The translations under genes were made by a program, and so were the position numbers. Under the pieces are notes generated by a model. That model saw nothing but the letters and a program-made list of their open reading frames with translations, was not told where the DNA came from and made no database searches. A stretch of 5,533 nucleotides of DNA from assembly GCA_029937655.1 (NCBI GenBank), contig JAPYPK010000093.1, positions 1 through 5,533 of the forward strand, given 5' to 3'. This DNA comes from Nitrospinaceae bacterium (GTDB lineage: Bacteria; Nitrospinota; Nitrospinia; Nitrospinales; VA-1). This document shows, in pieces, positions 1-4,696 of this stretch; the stretch's first letter is position 1, and each line of letters begins with the position of its first letter.

Positions 1-290
1 TTACTCAAGGCTACAAGCCCACTTTTACGAGTCACGGTACATAGGTCACACATGGTTTGAACCATGGCATTGGGCTCCATTTTATCGCCAGTTATAACGA
101 ACACCGCCGCTTTGAAGGCCGCAATTACGTCTTTCAACTGAAATGCCATCAGGCAGGCCGCAAGGGCTCCACCAAATACGATCATCAAACCAGGAATGTT
201 AATGAACATATCCATGGTCCCACCCATAAGCATGGCTGAGAGGATGAGGGCATTGCCTGCAAGAATTCCAATTATTGTTCCTAAATCCAT
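1..290 (-). CDS. motA: Flagellar motor stator protein MotA/PomA (5' part, runs off left edge)
   Basis: Stator subunit of the flagellar motor. With MotB/PomB it forms the inner-membrane ion channel that drives rotation. Only the first 96 codons are in the window. Seen: the N-terminus MDLGTIIGILAG, a first membrane segment at about residues 3-23 ending in MGG, a second at about 33-50 containing the family-typical IVFGG, and the start of the cytoplasmic loop with R88-K89 before GLVALS. Starting directly at MDL with no extra N-terminal extension fits the PomA/MotC class rather than the longer E. coli MotA. The ATG at 288-290 is supported by GGAG at 297-300 (complement) with a 6-base gap. A motB/pomB partner is expected beyond the left edge. 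Odd point: position 96, Glu in Vibrio PomA, is Ser here. Whether the motor uses H+ or Na+ cannot be judged from this piece. Confidence 0.9.
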   Translation of the reverse strand, partial: MDLGTIIGILAGNALILSAMLMGGTMDMFINIPGLMIVFGGALAACLMAFQLKDVIAAFKAAVFVITGDKMEPNAMVQTMCDLCTVTRKSGLVALS

Positions 291-418
291 GAGAAACTCC
301 TATGTGTCTAAATATTGATGCTAAGGTTTATTTTGATTAATTAAATGACGATTAACTATTTTTAGATTTTCCGCTATTAACACGATTAATTCAAGAAGTT
401 TGGTTTCTGTCTATAATT

Positions 419-447
419 ATATTATTTAGTGCACTCTAAACTGTAAA
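419..447 (-). promoter_or_regulatory. Sigma-70-type promoter for motA
   Basis: On the minus strand TTTACA (442-447) and TAATAT (419-424) are separated by exactly 17 bases, a close match to the housekeeping consensus. Transcription would start near 412, giving a leader of about 120 nt before the motA ATG. No flagellar sigma-28 pattern was evident in this stretch, so housekeeping control is inferred. The region is AT-rich, which raises the chance of a spurious match. Confidence 0.55.
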
Positions 448-531
448 AATTGTTTTGCCTTTGTAACGGTTCATTTATGCCTATTAATTAGTTTAAAATC
501 AAAAATTTAGCCAATGAAACAGAACCTATAA

Positions 532-575
532 GACCCCCGTAATGCCTTAGGGTCGGATGCCTTGAATGCGACCCT
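532..575. other. Overlapping alternative hairpins downstream of the OppF-like gene
   Basis: AGGGTCG (549-555) pairs with CGACCCT (569-575) around a 13-base loop. The same left arm contains GGGTC (550-554), which can instead pair with GACCC (532-536), so the two stems exclude each other. The heptamer ATGCCTT also occurs twice (542-548 and 557-563). No T-run follows on either strand, so this is not a classical intrinsic terminator. It lies about 70 bases beyond the OppF-like stop and could act as a 3' end stabiliser or a factor-dependent termination zone; that role is inference. Confidence 0.35.
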
Positions 576-641
576 CTAAATAATTAAAGTTAAGTATAGC
601 AAGACATTCCTAACCTATTGTATTTAAATATTAAATATTTT

Positions 642-1607
642 TTAATTGTATAGGTGGCACTGTACGGTGTGTCGTTCTTCTAGCTGAAAGGGGGTGGGTT
701 GCTCGGTTTTGCAGCGGTCAGACGCTTCGGGGCAACGAGTATGAAAATGGCACCCTGCAGGTGGGTTAAGCGGTGAGGGGACATCGCCGCTCAATGGCAC
801 ATGATCACTGGATTCTTTGGGGTTCGTCGATGGTTTGGCTGCCAGTAGTGCTCGTGTGTAAGGGTGGGCAGCATTTTTATTTAAAATTTTTGTTGGAGCG
901 GTTTCGACGATTTGGCCCAAGTACATAACGGCTGTCCTGTGAGATAGGTGTTTTACGACGTTTAAATCATGCGAAATGAACAATATTGAAATATTTTCCT
1001 TTTCCTGCAGCTCTTGCAATAAGTTGATTATCTGCGCCTGAATAGACACATCCAATGCTGAAACCGGTTCGTCGCAGACCAGGTAACGCGGATGTAGTGA
1101 CAGTGCTCTGGCAATACCTATTCGCTGCCTTTGTCCGCCGGAAAATTCATGTGGATACCGGTTCATAAACGAATTCGGTAGTCCCACTTTTTGCATTATT
1201 TCTGTGACTTTTGACCTCAAGTTTGATCGCTCTGCCAAGCCGTGAACCATCATCGCCTCACCGATAATTCTTTCAACCGTGAATCGTGGATTGAGCGAGC
1301 CGAAGGGATCCTGAAATATTATCTGCATTTTCGGCCGTAACGCTTTAAGGCCCGGGTTGTCTAGTTTAAGGATATCCACTCCATCAAAAAAAATCTCACC
1401 TGAGGTAGGTTTGATGAGGTTTATTGACATGCGTCCAAGCGTTGTTTTGCCACAACCCGACTCACCAACCAGCCCAAGAATTTCTCCGCGATCTATATCA
1501 AGTGAAACACCATCTACTGCTTTCACAGTCTTCGTGTTTTTAGATAGAAAACCTTCATGAATGGGGAAATATTTTTTGAGGGAGCGAATGCTAATCAGTG
1601 TTGTCAT
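642..1607 (-). CDS. oppF: OppF/DppF-type ABC transporter ATPase
   Basis: ATP-binding subunit of a peptide/nickel-family ABC importer; it works as a heterodimer with the OppD-like subunit at the cytoplasmic face of the inner membrane. In 321 residues, the usual length, it shows Walker A GESGCGKT (48-55), the Q-loop Gln in IIFQDP (Q99), signature FSGGQ (155-159), Walker B YLVCDEP (175-181) and H-loop H213. The C-terminal oligopeptide-family extension, from about residue 246 (AAHPYTRALL), carries Cys286, 292, 299 and 317, the spacing associated with a [4Fe-4S] site in this family. Its ATG (1605-1607) overlaps the stop of the preceding ATPase gene in TAATG, indicating translational coupling. All ATPase motifs look intact. 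The substrate cannot be read from the ATPase, and no permease or binding protein is in the window, so the symbol reflects family resemblance only. Confidence 0.9.
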   Translation of the reverse strand: MTTLISIRSLKKYFPIHEGFLSKNTKTVKAVDGVSLDIDRGEILGLVGESGCGKTTLGRMSINLIKPTSGEIFFDGVDILKLDNPGLKALRPKMQIIFQDPFGSLNPRFTVERIIGEAMMVHGLAERSNLRSKVTEIMQKVGLPNSFMNRYPHEFSGGQRQRIGIARALSLHPRYLVCDEPVSALDVSIQAQIINLLQELQEKENISILFISHDLNVVKHLSHRTAVMYLGQIVETAPTKILNKNAAHPYTRALLAAKPSTNPKESSDHVPLSGDVPSPLNPPAGCHFHTRCPEASDRCKTEQPTPFQLEERHTVQCHLYN

Positions 1608-2599
1608 TAGAGACCCTCGCCCCCTTCCTCATACAGCCAGCACGCGACCTTATGGGTGTTTTCTTTGGTTGCATTTGTGAGCGGAGGCTGCTGTTGGCAA
1701 CGGGGCATAGCATCTTTGCACCTTGGATGAAATGCGCAACCTTCGGGAAGGAAGGCTGGGTGAGGCACGGCACCGGAGATGGACTCCAACTTTGATTCAC
1801 TGTCGTCCTTGGGCAGAGAATTGAGAAGGCCACGGGTATATGGGTGCATTGGGTTTTCAAATAGGGAGTCCACGCTTGCCTCCTCCACGATTTTCCCTGA
1901 ATACATGACATTGACTCGATCAGCAAACTGGGCAACGATACCAAGGTTGTGGGTTATTAGCAGGATCGACATTTCTGAATCTTTCTTCAAAGAAGAAAGC
2001 AGACTGAGAATCTGGTCCTGAATCGTAACGTCGAGGGCTGTTGTTGGTTCGTCAGCTATAAGCAAAGCAGGGCGGCATGCAATCGCTATTGCGATCATTA
2101 CCCTTTGCTTCATACCTCCGGATAACTCGTGCGGGTACTGATCGATTCGTGTTTCTGGGGAGGGTATCAAAACTTTTTGAAGCAGCTCAAGAGTTTGTTT
2201 TCTAGCTTCTGCGCCGGTTGCACTTTGGTGTTGGATGATAGCCTCACCTATCTGATCACCTATTGTGAAAATCGGATTAAGTGATGTCATGGGCTCTTGA
2301 AAAATCATGCTGATATCGTTTCCACGAACTTTTTGCATCTCAGCCTCGGAAAGACTTAACAAGTCCTGGTTGTTGAATTTAATTTGACCCGAATCAAAAC
2401 GACCCGGAGGCATTGAAATTAACCTGAGGATACTAAGAGCTGTGACTGACTTGCCACAACCCGATTCGCCAACAATGGCTAAAGTTTCGGCTTGGTTGAC
2501 GTGAAGGTTGACACCACGGACAGCCTGGACGACAGTATCGTTGGTGTGAAAACTCGTGGTTAAGTTTTCAATATGCAGAAGAGGTGGTCTTGTGGGCAT
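1607..2599 (-). CDS. oppD: OppD/DppD-type ABC transporter ATPase
   Basis: Partner ATPase of the OppF-like subunit, expected to hydrolyse ATP for uptake of peptides or a related ligand. In 330 residues: Walker A GESGCGKS (44-51), Q-loop Q101 in MIFQEP, signature LSGGM (159-163), Walker B LLIADEP (179-185), H-loop H217 in LLITHNL, then the family C-terminal domain with MHPYTRGLL (251-259) and four cysteines C288, C294, C301 and C320 that match the Fe-S-type motif. The ATG at 2597-2599 gives a canonical N-terminus (LLHIENLTTSF); the ribosome binding site is weak (CGGA, about 6 bases away) and a 6-bp hairpin lies just upstream. The gap to the preceding parvulin-rhodanese gene is 65 bases with no promoter seen, so cotranscription is likely. 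In a normal opp/dpp operon permease genes precede this one; here they are absent. Confidence 0.9.
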   Translation of the reverse strand: MPTRPPLLHIENLTTSFHTNDTVVQAVRGVNLHVNQAETLAIVGESGCGKSVTALSILRLISMPPGRFDSGQIKFNNQDLLSLSEAEMQKVRGNDISMIFQEPMTSLNPIFTIGDQIGEAIIQHQSATGAEARKQTLELLQKVLIPSPETRIDQYPHELSGGMKQRVMIAIAIACRPALLIADEPTTALDVTIQDQILSLLSSLKKDSEMSILLITHNLGIVAQFADRVNVMYSGKIVEEASVDSLFENPMHPYTRGLLNSLPKDDSESKLESISGAVPHPAFLPEGCAFHPRCKDAMPRCQQQPPLTNATKENTHKVACWLYEEGGEGL

Positions 2600-2608
2600 C
2601 TTAAATCC

Positions 2609-2623
2609 GGGATTTGGAATCCC
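2609..2623 (-). promoter_or_regulatory. Small hairpin just ahead of the OppD-like start
   Basis: GGGATT (2609-2614) and AATCCC (2618-2623) form a 6-bp stem with a 3-base loop, ending 9 bases before the ATG at 2599. No T-run follows, so it is not a terminator. In the operon message it would sit directly beside the weak ribosome binding site and could reduce or time translation of the ATPase relative to the upstream gene. Function is inference. Confidence 0.3.
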
Positions 2624-2664
2624 AAAATCGAGACAGACGAATGTTGGGCTATGATTATGTCAGC

Positions 2665-3375
2665 TTAGTGATCGTGCTGATGGGTATCGTTTTGTTCTGA
2701 TCCCTCATCAATGATATCTTCGTAACGGTATCCATCGTCTTCATCAATTTCGTAGCGGGCCAAAGATGGATCGATTTTGTCCGACCATGCATCGATTCCA
2801 CCTTCAAGGCACTTGGCGTAAGAAAACCCCTGCTGAACAAGCCACTTAACGAAGCTTGGGCTCCGGTCTTGTTTCCAATCAATAAGAATGAGCTCCGCAT
2901 CTTTTTTGAGGTTTGACAATATAGACTCACTATTTTCCCTGGTGATAAGTTGTGAGCCTTCGATATGAGCAATGTCCCATTCCCAGCTTTCACGCAAATC
3001 TAGAAGAATAAGATTAGATCCGCCTGAACTTATTCGAGTATGCAGCTCTTCAGGTGTGATGATAGTTAAATCAATAGATTGATTACCTGGGTCTTCTACT
3101 TTTACTTCAGTAATCAACAAAATGTGGTATCCGTACTCTGAATGTACAGGCCCAATAATGTTGTTTATTTCATTTTTTGTGATTTTTTCACCCATCAGTG
3201 ATAGGGCAGCTTCCTCAGGCATCCAGCCAAGATCACCCTCTTGTTGTTTGGATGGGCACGTGCTATATTTCTGGACAACCTCGTTGAACGGTTCATCTGC
3301 ATCCAGCGCCTTTTTAGCGGCGACAGCATCTTCTATCGAGTGCGTAAATACTTGACTTGCCCGAATCTGTACCAT
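2665..3375 (-). CDS. PpiC-type parvulin domain fused to a rhodanese-like domain, both with altered active sites
   Basis: A 236-residue protein without signal peptide or membrane segment, so probably cytoplasmic. Residues 1-92 resemble the short PpiC (Par10) prolyl isomerase: YSTCPS (37-42, C40), GDLGW (47-51), GPVHSEYGYHI (75-85, H84). Residues about 105-205 form a rhodanese-like domain: TPEEL, LLDLRESWEWDIAHIEGS (124-141) and CLEGGIDAW (189-197). Two catalytic signatures are changed. Parvulins normally have His in the first strand (ALHILV in PpiC); here it is Gln8. The rhodanese loop, normally Cys-x-x-Gly-x-Arg-Ser, reads DWKQDRS (166-172), so the sulfur-carrying Cys is Asp166. Sulfur transfer is therefore unlikely, and a binding or chaperone role is inferred. 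The tail (209-236) is acidic and ends THQHDH. The start has AAGGAGA at 3385-3391 (complement), 9 bases away, and a strong promoter. First gene of the operon with the OppDF-like ATPases. Confidence 0.85.
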   Translation of the reverse strand: MVQIRASQVFTHSIEDAVAAKKALDADEPFNEVVQKYSTCPSKQQEGDLGWMPEEAALSLMGEKITKNEINNIIGPVHSEYGYHILLITEVKVEDPGNQSIDLTIITPEELHTRISSGGSNLILLDLRESWEWDIAHIEGSQLITRENSESILSNLKKDAELILIDWKQDRSPSFVKWLVQQGFSYAKCLEGGIDAWSDKIDPSLARYEIDEDDGYRYEDIIDEGSEQNDTHQHDH

Positions 3376-3411
3376 TTATAAGAATCTCCTTAATTACGAT
3401 TTTTTTTATAC

Positions 3412-3440
3412 ATCATAATGCTCTATTTGGATTATGTCAA
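3412..3440 (-). promoter_or_regulatory. Near-consensus sigma-70 promoter of the parvulin-rhodanese/OppDF operon
   Basis: The minus strand reads TTGACA (3435-3440, perfect -35), 17 bases, then TATGAT (3412-3417, one mismatch in the -10). Transcription would begin near 3405, leaving a leader of about 30 nt containing an A-tract and the AAGGAGA ribosome binding site. The match predicts fairly strong constitutive expression. No overlapping operator is evident. Confidence 0.75.
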
Positions 3441-3487
3441 AATGTTGATGCTCGAAAAACATAGCCTGGGAAATAGTATTCCTTGAC

Positions 3488-3514
3488 TTTGAAATTCCAA
3501 TGTAGGGTTTCAAA
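3488..3514. promoter_or_regulatory. Inverted repeat TTTGAAA-N13-TTTCAAA
   Basis: TTTGAAA (3488-3494) and its exact reverse complement TTTCAAA (3508-3514) flank 13 bases in the divergent region between the parvulin-rhodanese and CDF genes. The centre-to-centre spacing of 20 bases, about two helical turns, is compatible with a dimeric regulator. The arms are AT-rich and short, so chance is a real alternative. Confidence 0.25.
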
Positions 3515-3522
3515 AATATGTT

Positions 3523-3541
3523 TACAATGCAAATCATTAAA
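3523..3541. promoter_or_regulatory. Fur/Mur-like operator candidate upstream of the CDF transporter
   Basis: The 19 bases containing AATGCAAATCATT agree with the classical Fur box (GATAATGATAATCATTATC) at 13 of 19 positions, including AATG and AATCATTA. The site lies about 65 bases before the CDF start and over 80 bases behind the divergent promoter. Iron- or manganese-responsive control of the transporter would make sense, but the AT-rich setting makes partial matches common. Confidence 0.35.
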
Positions 3542-3590
3542 AAATGGTCTCTGGTCTTACAGCGTGGATCAATTTAATTAACAATTAATT

Positions 3591-3599
3591 TGGTAAAAT
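3591..3599 (+). promoter_or_regulatory. Extended -10 promoter candidate giving a leaderless CDF transcript
   Basis: TG (3591-3592), one base, then TAAAAT (3594-3599) fits an extended -10 element (TGnTATAAT, five of six in the hexamer). The expected start point is about 3606, exactly the A of the CDF start codon. No Shine-Dalgarno sequence precedes that ATG, which agrees with a leaderless message. No good -35 hexamer is present; extended -10 promoters often lack one. Confidence 0.35.
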
Positions 3600-3605
3600 T
3601 ATTTT

Positions 3606-4550
3606 ATGTCATCTCCTTCGTCGGTTAAAGCAATTCTTGCGGCACTTGTAGGTAATAGCCTGATTGCTGTCACTAAATTCATTGCAGCGTCATATACAGG
3701 AAGTTCGGCCATGTTTAGTGAAGCGGTTCACTCGGTGGTCGACAGTGGGAACCAATTGCTGCTCTTATATGGGGTCAAAAGATCGAAGAGGCCTGCCGAT
3801 AGCAAACACCCATTTGGATACGGAAAGGAATTGTATTTTTGGAGCTTTGTGGTTGCAATTTTAATTTTTAGCATTGGGTCGGGAATTTCGTTTTATGAGG
3901 GTTTTCATAAACTTCATTCCCCTGAGCCTGTGTCAAACCCGATGATTAACTTTATCGTGCTCGGTTTTGCTGTGATTTTTGAGTCCTGGACTTGCTGGAT
4001 AGCTGCAACTGAATTCAAAAAATCTAAAGGTGACCGTGGCTGGATTGAAGCTATTCGCAGGAGTAAAGACCCGGCTCTTTTTACTGTTTTGTTTGAAGAT
4101 ACAGCGGCACTTCTCGGTCTTTTGGTCGCTTTAATCGCCCTTACATTAAGTGAGTATCTGAATCTCCCTGTTTTGGATTCTGTTGCTTCACTAATTATTT
4201 CTTTTATTCTTGCTGTTACCGCTGGTCTACTTGCTTTCGAATGCAAAGGATTACTGACAGGTGAGGGGGCTAGCGAGGAGGTGGTTACAGGAATTAAACA
4301 AATCATCGACGAAAGTCAGGGGATTAAGCATGTTAATGAAGTTCTGACCCTTCACTTAGGTCCAGAGGATGTTCTTCTTAATGTGAGTCTGGACTTTGAA
4401 GATGACTTGTCTTCTGGAGAAGTGGAGGAAGCTATATCCACTTTGGAGTTTCGAATAAAACAAATGTTCCCTGAAATACGCCGAGTCTTTATAGAAGCCC
4501 AAGGGTGGGGTGCGCACCGCAGGGAATCCAACCGGCAGTCAAAAGTTTAA
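3606..4550 (+). CDS. Cation diffusion facilitator, ZnT9-like (SLC30A9-type) branch
   Basis: Inner-membrane metal/proton antiporter of the CDF family, 314 residues. Six membrane segments are readable at about 8-28, 34-56, 78-100, 113-135, 157-180 and 189-211, followed by a cytoplasmic ferredoxin-like domain (about 221-298, ending RRVFIEAQGW). Membrane segment 2 has the metal-site pair H42 and D46 (SEAVHSVVDSGNQ), and the loop has HPFGYGKELYFWS (68-80), typical of this branch. In segment 5 the sequence is FTVLFEDTAALLG (159-171): D165 is kept, but the position four residues before it, His in YiiP-like zinc exporters, is Val161, with Glu164 beside the Asp. This ED arrangement matches the ZnT9-like group as I know it. 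The ion is likely zinc, manganese or iron; the sequence does not decide. The N-terminal match supports the ATG at 3606 despite no ribosome binding site. Confidence 0.9.
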   Translation: MSSPSSVKAILAALVGNSLIAVTKFIAASYTGSSAMFSEAVHSVVDSGNQLLLLYGVKRSKRPADSKHPFGYGKELYFWSFVVAILIFSIGSGISFYEGFHKLHSPEPVSNPMINFIVLGFAVIFESWTCWIAATEFKKSKGDRGWIEAIRRSKDPALFTVLFEDTAALLGLLVALIALTLSEYLNLPVLDSVASLIISFILAVTAGLLAFECKGLLTGEGASEEVVTGIKQIIDESQGIKHVNEVLTLHLGPEDVLLNVSLDFEDDLSSGEVEEAISTLEFRIKQMFPEIRRVFIEAQGWGAHRRESNRQSKV

Positions 4551-4640
4551 GCGGTAAGTTTAGAGGATACTTCGATTGGTTGGTGGCTGGACAGCAGGTA
4601 AAATCAATTGACTTGTGTTTTATAGCCAATTTGTAAGTAC

Positions 4641-4675
4641 AAAAAAAGCCCCAACCCTTTAAAGGGCTGGGGCTT
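4641..4675 (-). terminator. Intrinsic terminator of the NTF2-like gene, possibly shared with the convergent CDF gene
   Basis: Bases 4646-4675 form a long hairpin: AAGCCCCA pairs with TGGGGCTT, then one A/C mismatch, then CCCT pairs with AGGG around a TTAA loop. On the minus strand it is followed by seven T (4641-4647, the last two also pairing in the stem), a textbook intrinsic terminator starting 21 bases after the stop of the minus-strand gene. In the plus direction the tail after the stem (AATTGTGC) is poor in T, so termination of the CDF message here would be weaker. Confidence 0.9.
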
Positions 4676-4696
4676 AATTGTGCTTAATAATCGAGC

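Larger units (their letters stand above)
291..641. other. AT-rich non-coding gap between the OppF-like gene and motA
   Basis: About 350 bases with no convincing reading frame on either strand. It holds the motA ribosome binding site (297-300) and promoter (419-447), a GC-rich hairpin cluster at 532-575, and very AT-rich sequence at 618-648 just after the OppF-like stop. Short copies of AACCTAT occur at 523-529 and 612-618, with the reverse complement of its last six bases at 651-656. No tRNA-like or transposon-end structure was seen. It probably separates the OppDF operon from the motor gene downstream on the same strand. Confidence 0.6.

Noticed and set aside
57..239. Plus-strand frame of 60 codons at the left end
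   Set aside because: Antisense to the MotA/PomA coding sequence, which matches the family well; no ribosome binding site or family resemblance on the plus strand.
412..417. TATAAT on the plus strand
   Set aside because: No -35 at a suitable distance and no plus-strand gene until 3606; a chance hit in AT-rich DNA beside the minus-strand motA promoter.
549..575. Hairpin as an intrinsic terminator of the OppF-like gene
   Set aside because: There is no T-run after the stem on the minus strand, and the loop is 13 bases; listed only as a structure of unknown role.
1591..1944. Minus-strand frame of 117 codons
   Set aside because: It overlaps the OppD-like gene in another frame, has a Cys/Pro/Ser-rich composition with no recognisable domain, and the overlapping ATPase frame has every family motif.
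642..2599. Paired ABC ATPases as a translocation or defence-type ABC system
   Set aside because: The C-terminal peptide-transporter extension with the four-Cys motif in both proteins identifies them as the ordinary OppD/OppF type.
2655..2993. Minus-strand frame of 112 codons
   Set aside because: Shifted frame inside the parvulin-rhodanese gene; the overlapping frame carries the rhodanese domain motifs.
3521..3526. TTTACA as a -35 for the CDF gene
   Set aside because: No hexamer resembling TATAAT lies 16-18 bases downstream (AATGGT, ATGGTC, TGGTCT).
3914..4306. Minus-strand frame of 130 codons
   Set aside because: Antisense shadow of the CDF transporter gene; composition is that of a reversed membrane-protein frame.
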